Assembly (NCBI GenBank): GCA_946479335.1
Contig: CAMLFP010000022.1
Coordinates: forward strand, 1 to 27,571
DNA length: 27,571 bases
Origin: an uncultured Archangium sp.
Lineage (GTDB): Bacteria > Myxococcota > Myxococcia > Myxococcales > Myxococcaceae
Direction: 5' to 3'
The notes beneath the pieces are model-generated. The model worked only from the letters and a program-made list of their open reading frames with translations, searched no databases and was not told the origin of the DNA. Position numbers and translations under genes: made by a program. Positions 7,830 through 14,500 of the stretch are shown in pieces (position 1 is the stretch's first letter; each line of letters opens with the position of its first letter).

Positions 7830-7848
7830 GCCGGTCACCGGCGCCGGT
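7830..7848. repeat. Nested GC-rich palindromes upstream of a small lipoprotein gene
   Basis: Three alternating hexamers GCCGGT (7830-7835), ACCGGC (7837-7842) and GCCGGT (7843-7848) create a hairpin and a perfect 12-bp palindrome, followed by a short T-run. A further CGCCGGT lies about 35 bp on. The block sits in the 165-bp divergent interval between the S51-like gene and the Cys-rich lipoprotein gene. An operator is possible; chance in GC-rich DNA is also possible. Confidence 0.3.
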
Positions 7849-7898
7849 TTTCGCGCACGCGGAGTTGCGGTGCGCGCCCGCGCCGGTACAAGCGGCCC

Positions 7899-8180
7899 AT
7901 GCGAACCCTCACGCTGGGCCTCATGGTGCTCTCTGGTTTCGGTTGTTCGGTGGCGCAGAAGGTCGACAACGTCTTCGACTGCGCGACCATCTGCGACCGC
8001 TACAAGTCGTGCTTCAACACCGACTACGACGCGGCGGCGTGCGCGTCGCGGTGCCGTGAGAAGGGCGACGACGCCGACTACCGCCGCAAGGCCGACATGT
8101 GCAACGCGTGCATCACCGACCGCTCGTGCACCGCGGCCACCTTCAGCTGCGCCGCCGACTGCGCTTCCATCGTGCCCTGA
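7899..8180 (+). CDS. Small Cys-rich putative lipoprotein
   Basis: A 93-residue exported protein. The N-terminus MRTLTLGLMVLSGFGC looks like a lipoprotein signal, with Cys16 as the possible lipidation site, although the lipobox GFGC is not ideal. The mature part has ten further cysteines (28, 32, 38, 48, 52, 68, 71, 77, 84, 88) in C-x3-C and C-x2-C patterns, which suggests a disulfide-rigid or metal-binding envelope protein. The start is the first ATG that gives a signal sequence. It is divergent from the S51-like gene. No family recognised; similar small Cys-rich lipoproteins seem frequent in myxobacteria (from memory). Confidence 0.72.
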   Translation: MRTLTLGLMVLSGFGCSVAQKVDNVFDCATICDRYKSCFNTDYDAAACASRCREKGDDADYRRKADMCNACITDRSCTAATFSCAADCASIVP

Positions 8181-8182
8181 GC

Positions 8183-8208
8183 CACCCACACCGACTCCAT
8201 TGTGGGTG
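8183..8208 (+). terminator. Hairpin between two small exported genes
   Basis: Eight-bp perfect arms CACCCACA (8183-8190) and TGTGGGTG (8201-8208) with a 10-nt loop lie three nt after the lipoprotein stop codon. The hairpin is followed by six A residues and not by T, so it is not a canonical intrinsic terminator. It may attenuate transcription or protect the 3' end of the upstream mRNA. Confidence 0.35.
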
Positions 8209-8252
8209 AAAAAATACCTGAAGACTGTGCCCGCCGGCACGTAGTGGGGGCC

Positions 8253-8603
8253 ATGCGTACTCTCATCGTGAGCCTGGGTTTGTTGGCGTCTGTCGCGTCG
8301 GCGCAGGTGGTGGTGCAGTTGCCGGTCCCGCAGATTGTGTTCCCCGCGCCTCCGCCGGTCGTCGTGGTGCAGCCCGGCGTGCAGGTGGTGGAGGACTACG
8401 ACGAGGAGGTCTTCTTCGTCGACAACGTCTACTGGGTGAAGCGCGGCCCGAACTGGTACCGCGCGCGCGACCACCGCGGCGGTTGGGTGCGCGTCGACGC
8501 GCCTCCGGGAGCGCTGGTGCGCATCACGCCGGGCCGCTACCGCCACTACCGGGGGCCGAAGGGCCCGCCGCCGGGTCACATGAAGCACGGCAAGCGCAAG
8601 TAG
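8253..8603 (+). CDS. Small secreted protein, Pro/Val-rich, basic C-terminus
   Basis: A 116-residue exported protein. Residues 1-17 (MRTLIVSLGLLASVASA) form a clear type I signal peptide with an Ala-x-Ala end. The mature protein starts with a Val/Pro-rich segment (18-43). A compact aromatic segment follows (DNVYWVKRGPNWYRARDHRG, 57-76). A Gly/Pro/Lys/His-rich basic tail (about 95-116) ends the protein. The start ATG at 8253 is preferred over an in-frame start 17 codons earlier, which would bury the signal peptide. It abuts the convergent CcdC gene so that the two stop codons form TAGCTA with no spacer. The family is not recognised; it resembles small periplasmic proteins with Tyr/Trp-rich motifs. 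Confidence 0.75.
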   Translation: MRTLIVSLGLLASVASAQVVVQLPVPQIVFPAPPPVVVVQPGVQVVEDYDEEVFFVDNVYWVKRGPNWYRARDHRGGWVRVDAPPGALVRITPGRYRHYRGPKGPPPGHMKHGKRK

Positions 8604-9074
8604 CTACGCGCGGAGCCGGTTGAACTCCCGCCACAGCGACCAGCGCCACCGCACGATGGCGCCGAACGCGAGCAGGAAGAAGAGCGCGCCGGTCTGCGCC
8701 TGCGTCACGTACTGCTCCACCCACGAGCGCAGCGCGAAGCGCACCGCCAGCAGCCCGAGGAGAATCCACAGAAACGCGGGCGAGCGCCGCATGAAGAGCG
8801 CGTCGCCTTCACGGGTGAGCTTCGAGCTGCGCGCCAGGGGGATGGAGAACACGGCGGCGCCCAGCGTCAGCGCGGTGAGCGCCCAAGCCCACGGCACGCG
8901 CGTCTGCGGCGCGAGGAACATGAAGAGCCCGGTGCTCATGCCCAGCGGCGGCGCGAGCAGCGAGCGCGCCGTCACCGGAGCGCTCGTCTCGCGGTAGCGC
9001 CACGTCAACACCGCCGCCGCGCCCAACAAGGACACGAAGACGTACAGCGCGGGGTCGAGGTGCAGCGGGTCCAC
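8604..9074 (-). CDS. CcdC-family (DUF1453) membrane protein
   Basis: A 156-residue integral membrane protein with about five hydrophobic segments (roughly 8-25, 40-55, 63-80, 100-115, 128-142). The order LAPPLGMSTGLFMFLAP (39-55), FSIPLARSSKL (76-86), GDALFMRRSPAFLWILLGL (90-108) and LFFLLAFGAIVRWRW (131-145) matches, from memory, the Bacillus CcdC/YneN family, whose members sit near cytochrome c maturation genes but whose role is unsettled. The start is GTG at 9072-9074. It lies 10 bp downstream of the ATP-grasp gene on the same strand, so they are probably co-transcribed. No ccdA or other cytochrome c maturation gene is in the window. Confidence 0.8.
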   Translation of the reverse strand: MDPLHLDPALYVFVSLLGAAAVLTWRYRETSAPVTARSLLAPPLGMSTGLFMFLAPQTRVPWAWALTALTLGAAVFSIPLARSSKLTREGDALFMRRSPAFLWILLGLLAVRFALRSWVEQYVTQAQTGALFFLLAFGAIVRWRWSLWREFNRLRA

Positions 9075-9084
9075 GCGGCGCTGC

Positions 9085-10308
9085 TTAGCGCGCGAGGCAC
9101 TTCACGGTCTGCCCCACCGAGTTGAGGATGCCGCGCAGCGTGTCGTAGTCGGGGTGCTTGAAGCGCAGCCACGCGTTGGCCATGTACCCGGCCTCCACCG
9201 GCTGCGTGCCGCTGCCCTCGGGCGGCAGGTGGGCGTCAATCATCCACTGGCCGAAGGCGCGCTCGATTTTGTCGAGGCCCACGTACTTCGCGATGCGGCC
9301 GTCCTGGCTGGGGCGGATGGCAATCATGCCCGTCGAGAAGCGCCGCGACAGGCGCGCGCCCGGGCGGCCGTGCACGATGGCGTTGGCCCACTCGCGGTAG
9401 AGGTCGACGTCGTTGGCGACGTTGTAGAGGTCCCACGTGCGCACGCCCGGCGGGCGGCAGCCGATTTCAGAGAACTTGAGCCCCTTGGGCCCGCTGAACC
9501 ACTCCATGTGCGTGGCGGAGGTGCCGATGCCCAGCGCGGTGACGACCTTCTGGCCCATCTCGCGCAAGCCCTGGTAGCCGTCGGCGGAGTCGATGCGGTT
9601 GGTGGTGATGAACTGCGGGTTGATCCACCGGGTGCGCATCGCCTCGAGCACGTTCGGGTAGTAGTGCGTGGCGAAGTCGTGCACCACGCGGCCGCCGATG
9701 GTGATGGTGTCGTAGAAGCCCTCGTGGCCCTCGATGAATTCTTCGACGGCGACGCTGCGGCCCTTGGCGAGCCCTGAATCATCGGCCACGCGGTGGATGT
9801 CGGCGATGGAGTTGACGCGGAAGGCGCCCGACGCGCCCGCGCCGTCACGCGGCTTGATGATGAGGGGGAAGCCGACGCTCTTTGCGAACTCGATGACCTC
9901 TTCGACGCTCGACGCCGCGGTCGACTGCGCGCACGGCACGCCCGCCTCGCGCAGCGCCTGCTTCATCGACGGCTTGTCGCGGCAGAGGAAGGCGGTCTTC
10001 ACCGACGTGCCCTCGATGCCCATCGCCTCGCGCACCTTGGCGGTCGACATGATGTGGGCTTCGACTGACGCTTCGAGGCGGTCGATGCGGTGGCGTGAGT
10101 TGATGAAGCGCGCCGCGTTCAACACCGCGCCCTCGTTCACCACGCTGGGCACCTGCTCGTAGTGCGTCAGCCACGACTTGAGCTCGCCGGAGAGCGACTC
10201 CTTGCTGCCTTCACCAATCGCGGTGACGGTGGCGCCGACTTCCTTGAGCGCGCGGATGAAGAAGCGTTGATTCGTCGGGAAGCGGGGCTCGATGAAGACG
10301 ACGTGCAT
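9085..10308 (-). CDS. ATP-grasp domain protein
   Basis: A 407-residue ATP-grasp enzyme. These form amide or other bonds through acyl-phosphate intermediates. Residues 1-60 look like the nucleotide-free N-domain (MHVVFIEPRFPTNQRFF). The ATP-grasp core shows PLIIKPRDGAGASGAFRV (148-165), the hinge VEEFIEGHEGFYDT (188-201), and the metal-binding segment MEWF then FSEIGCRPPG (279-288), where Glu281 should bind Mg. The start is the ATG at 10306-10308; an upstream ATG at 10383 would overlap the divergent peptidase start and add an atypical sequence. It is followed 10 bp on by the CcdC-family gene. Substrate unknown: the core resembles biotin-carboxylase or carbamoyl-phosphate-synthase-like members, without their extra domains. 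Confidence 0.88.
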   Translation of the reverse strand: MHVVFIEPRFPTNQRFFIRALKEVGATVTAIGEGSKESLSGELKSWLTHYEQVPSVVNEGAVLNAARFINSRHRIDRLEASVEAHIMSTAKVREAMGIEGTSVKTAFLCRDKPSMKQALREAGVPCAQSTAASSVEEVIEFAKSVGFPLIIKPRDGAGASGAFRVNSIADIHRVADDSGLAKGRSVAVEEFIEGHEGFYDTITIGGRVVHDFATHYYPNVLEAMRTRWINPQFITTNRIDSADGYQGLREMGQKVVTALGIGTSATHMEWFSGPKGLKFSEIGCRPPGVRTWDLYNVANDVDLYREWANAIVHGRPGARLSRRFSTGMIAIRPSQDGRIAKYVGLDKIERAFGQWMIDAHLPPEGSGTQPVEAGYMANAWLRFKHPDYDTLRGILNSVGQTVKCLAR

Positions 10309-10381
10309 GTGGTGCACCCACGGTAGCACGCGGTGATTAATCGCTTGAGGACGAAGCGAAGACCTCACACGCTCCGCGTTC
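10309..10381. promoter_or_regulatory. Short divergent promoter interval
   Basis: Only 73 bp separate the divergent starts of the ATP-grasp gene and the M48 peptidase gene, so both promoters must lie here or inside the neighbouring genes. The AT-richest part is the 8-bp palindrome GATTAATC (10335-10342), a possible operator or -10 region. No sigma-70 pair could be assigned with confidence. Confidence 0.3.
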
Positions 10382-11560
10382 ATGAGCGATGAGCGGCGGC
10401 TGGAGCCGGTCGCGTTTCATCGGGCCCTCACCGAGGCGCTCGAGCGGAGCGAGCCGGGCTTATGGAAGTGGATCGCATCGGACGACTACTGGAAGAAGCA
10501 CGCCGAGGCCGTGAAGCTCGAACTGCTTCGCTCGACCTACCGCCTCTCGCGCGAAGGGCATGACGCGCTCTACGCCGCCGCCGATGACGCGAGTCGCGCG
10601 CTCGGGCTCGAAGCGCCGGTCACGCTGTACCAGATGCAGCAGGCCGAGCCGCTCAACGCCGCGCTGGTTTTCATGCCCAACGAAGTCCACGTGGTGCTCA
10701 GCGGCCGCGTGGTGGAGTTGCTCTCTCCAGATGAACTCCGCGCGCTGCTGGGTCACGAACTCGCGCACTTTCTGCTGTTCAGCCGTGAAGGTGGCCGGTT
10801 CCACATCGCCAATGAAGTGCTGAACAGCATGGTGCGTGCCGAGCGGCACGCGCCAAGTCACGCGATGTCGTTTCGCCGCTTCAGTTTATGGATGGAGTTC
10901 TTTGCCGACCGCGGGGCGCTGGTCGCGTGCGGCAAGCTCGACGCGGCCATTTCGTGTCTGGTGAAGATGCAGACCGGCCTCTCCACCGTCGACGCGACCG
11001 CATATGTGAAGCAGGCCGAAGAGGCGCTTCAGGGCACGAAAGGCAGTCGCGGCGTCACGCACCCCGAAGGCTTTTTGCGCGCGTGGGCGTTACAGCACTG
11101 GCACGCGGGCGGTGACGAAGCGGCGCTCCAGCGACTGGCCGACGGGCCGTTGTCGCTCGAGGGGCTCGACCTGCTTCAGCAACATTCACTCAATGAAACG
11201 ACGCAGGCGTTGTTGCGCGCCATTCTGGCGCCGGAGTGGATGAAGACCGACGCGACGCTCGCGCACGCGCGGCGCTTTTTTCCTTCGCTCGACCTCGCAG
11301 CGGCACCTTCGACGGTGACGCTGCCGGCCGGCGACACCAGCCTCGAAGAGTACTTCTCGTACGTGTTGCTCGACTTCGCGGTCGTCGATGCAGACCTCGA
11401 AGACCAGGCGCTCTCACGGCTCGCACATCTCGCGACGGGGTTCGGTCTCGAAGAGACCTTCGCGCGCGTCGCTCGCAAAGAACTGCGGCTCAGCGCCAGC
11501 AGCTACGCAGACCTCAAGGCGCGCGGCGCCACCATCGAAGAGAAGGGCGTGACGGCGTGA
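10382..11560 (+). CDS. M48-type zinc metallopeptidase
   Basis: A 392-residue zinc peptidase. GHELAHFLL contains the HExxH site (His125, Glu126, His129), and MEFFADRGAL supplies the M48-type third ligand in ExxAD (Glu172). Upstream PDELRALLGHE is the helix typical of M48 enzymes. Residues 1-75 and about 200-392 look helical, and no transmembrane segment or signal peptide is seen, so the enzyme is probably cytoplasmic, unlike HtpX or Ste24. The ATG at 10382 is divergent from the ATP-grasp gene. Its stop codon overlaps the GTG of the following helicase gene (GTGA), a strong sign of coupled translation and stoichiometric or functional partnership. Codon use (more GAA, CGT, TTG) matches the helicase gene and differs from flanking genes by eye. 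Confidence 0.85.
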   Translation: MSDERRLEPVAFHRALTEALERSEPGLWKWIASDDYWKKHAEAVKLELLRSTYRLSREGHDALYAAADDASRALGLEAPVTLYQMQQAEPLNAALVFMPNEVHVVLSGRVVELLSPDELRALLGHELAHFLLFSREGGRFHIANEVLNSMVRAERHAPSHAMSFRRFSLWMEFFADRGALVACGKLDAAISCLVKMQTGLSTVDATAYVKQAEEALQGTKGSRGVTHPEGFLRAWALQHWHAGGDEAALQRLADGPLSLEGLDLLQQHSLNETTQALLRAILAPEWMKTDATLAHARRFFPSLDLAAAPSTVTLPAGDTSLEEYFSYVLLDFAVVDADLEDQALSRLAHLATGFGLEETFARVARKELRLSASSYADLKARGATIEEKGVTA

Positions 11561-14500
11561 GTGAAGAAAGCAAACGGCTCCTCGATGTGCTCGGTACGCA
11601 AGACACCATGCGTGGCACCGATGACGTGCTGGCGATGGTGCTGCCGTTGTTGGAACAGGTGGTCGCGCTCCACGAACAGGGAATGGTGGCGCCGCTCGAA
11701 GGCATCGATGACCTCCAGGTGGCGCACGGGCGCGTGTGGTTCGAAGCGGCGCGCGCAAAACCGCCGAAACTCGAGACCGGCAAGCTCACGCTGCTGCAAC
11801 GGCCATCGAGTCATGCCTTCGACATCACCTCGCACACCAAACGCGTCGACGATGGCAGCGGAGTCACCGTCACCAACCTGCGCGTACTCGAACCCGGCGC
11901 GTCGCTGACACAGCCCGCGCATTTCACGCGCTACGTGAGTTGGGAACACGAGGTCGGTCATCACGACGCGCAGACCGACATCTACGTGCTGGGGTTGGTG
12001 CTCGCGAGTCTGGTGGTTGATCAGAACCTCGGTGAAGCCGACGCGCTCAATCGTTTCGTCGACGCGCGGCAGAATCTCACGCAACTCAACCCGCGCTTGC
12101 ACCCGGTGGTCAGCCGCACCATCTCGTGGATGACGGAGCTCGACCGCACCCGACGCGCGCAAGACCTCCGGAGTCTGCTGCACACGCTGCGCAACTACCG
12201 CGAGCAGACCGTGGCGACGTCGCCGATGCCCGAAGAACGTGGCAATACGCGCGCGGTCATCTACGAGCGGCTGCGCGACCGGCTCTTCGATTTCTCGCGG
12301 CGCAATCGGCTGCTCTACTTCTCTCCGACAGGGCAGACGGCGAATCTGACCGTGGGCTCGGTGCCGCTGGTGCTCGATGTCGCCAGCATTCAACCGGGTT
12401 CGTTGCTCACGTGGCACGGCAAGGCGGCTGAAGAACTCGGTTCAGGCAAGCAGGTGCCGCTGGGTCGCTATCTGCGCTTCGAGGATTATCCGTTTCTCAC
12501 CAGCACGCTCGATCAGCTGCGGCTCGACGCGAATCGCGCGCGGCAAGAGCTCGGTTTCTCACCGATGCGTCTCGTCGCGTGCTTCCTGCATTGGCACAAC
12601 CTCAAGGAAGACAAGGCCACGCGCATCATCTCCCCGCTGCTCTTGCTGCCGGTGTCATTGGAGAAAAAGAAGGGAGTGCGCGACGCGGTGTTCATCACCG
12701 TCGAGAGCACCGAGTTCGAAGTGAACCCCGTGCTGCGGCAACACCTCCTGCAGCTCTACGGCGTGAAGCTGCCCGAGACCGTGCCGCTCGGTGATGCGTC
12801 GGCGCTCGAAGCGTTTCTCGCGGAGTTCACCCGCGAAGTGCAGGCCGGTGAGCCCGGCGTCAGCATCAACCGCATCGACAAGCCGCGCATCGACCTCGTG
12901 TTGGCGCAGGCGAAACGACGGCTCGAAGCGTTTCGAAAGAAGGTGGCGCTCTCGGGCCGCGCGGCGCGTTCACACCTCGGCTTCGACTACAGCTACGCGC
13001 GCTCGAAGTTCCACCCCCTGGGCGTGCAGCTCTTCGCGAACTACGTCTTTCCATCCGAAGCGCCGGATCGCGTGCTGCATGACGATCCGGCGCCGCGAAT
13101 TTTCCGCCACTCGCCTGAAGTCGTCGAGAAGTCGCTCTATTCACTCAACGACGGTGGCGCGTCTGCCGGGCCGTACGCGTGGAGCTTCGACTTCTGCAAC
13201 GTGACGCTCGCGAACTTCAATTCGCGAAAGATGTCGTTGGTGCGCGATTACGCGGCGCTGCTCGAGAACAGCGCGACGCGCCCGACGTTGGACGCGCTGT
13301 TCTCGGAAGAAGCGCGGCCGGTGACTGCGCCTCCGGCTCCGTTGCCGTTGCAGGAACGCTTCGAGGTGATGCCGTCAGACCCGACGCAATCGAGCGCCGT
13401 GGCGAGAGCGCGCACCGCCGAGAGCTTCATCATTCAAGGGCCGCCCGGCACCGGCAAATCACAGACCATCACCAACCTGCTCGCCGACGCTGTGGCGCGC
13501 GGCAAGCGCGTGTTGTTCGTGTGTGAAAAGCGCGCGGCCATCGACGTGGTGTTCCATCGGCTGCAGATGCAGGGTCTCACGCCGCTGACGTGCCTGATTC
13601 ACGACTCGCAGGCCGACAAGAAGGCGTTCATCAAGGACCTGAAGGAAACCTACGAGAGTTGGATTTCCCAGCAGGTGACCGATTCGCAGCAGCAGGAGCG
13701 CGCTCAGCACGCCGCTTCACTGGGCGGCATCTTCGAGCGCGGCGGTCGATTCCGCACGGTGATGACCTCGGTGCCGCGCACGGCTGATCAACCGATTCAG
13801 GAACTGCTGCAGCGCGTGCTCTCGCTCCACGCGTTGACGCCGTCTGAATCACCGCTGGTGCTGCCGTCGCATCGCGAATTGATGGCGTCGCTGACGGTCG
13901 CGCGAGGCGTCGAACGCGCGTTGCGAGCCGTCGGCGCAGAGCCGATTCTGGGTCGGCATCCGCTGCGGCGATTGTCTGAAGCCGCGTTGCTCTCGCCAGA
14001 CCCGGCGGCGGCCGTGCAGGCCGAAACCAGAACGCTGCTCGTGGAACTCGAGACGGCGATGCGCTCGCCGTTGGTTCGCGTCGGTGGCGAGCCGGCGGTC
14101 GCGCAGCTCATGGCGCGGCGCGCGTTGGTCGAGTCGTTGCGGCCGCTGATTCTCGAGAAAGCGTTGCGATTACTGGACGCCGCGAGCAGCGCGCGTGCGT
14201 CGTTCAACACCGCGATGAATGGTCTGCGTGAATTGGCTGAACTGACCGCGCGTGCCGTCGCCGCGAGCCCGGGTTGGAAGCAGTTGTTGCCCGCCGAAGA
14301 CGTGCCCACTGCTTTGGCGCGTGCGAAGCAGTTCGACGCGAGTGTCCTCTCCCGGCTCTTCGCGTGGCTCTCTCCGTCGTGGTGGCAGCTGCGTCGCGTG
14401 CTCAATGCGTCGTTCGACTTCGCGGCGCGCGCAATTCGGCCGTCATGGCAGGAAGTGCTCGAGAAACTCAGCGCCCGTTACGCCGCAGAAGGCGCCGAAC

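Noticed and set aside
8183..8208. Hairpin as a standard intrinsic terminator
   Set aside because: The stem is followed by A residues and not T on the plus strand; on the minus strand the T-run precedes the stem. It is kept only as a low-confidence hairpin.
10309..10383. ATP-grasp start at the upstream ATG 10383
   Set aside because: It would overlap the start of the divergent peptidase gene and add a non-conserved tail; the ATG at 10308 starts directly at the first beta strand of the N-domain.
11236..11556. Extension of the giant helicase frame upstream to 11236
   Set aside because: The added residues are Arg-rich and lie inside the M48 peptidase gene in another frame. The GTG at 11557 overlapping the peptidase stop gives a normal start.
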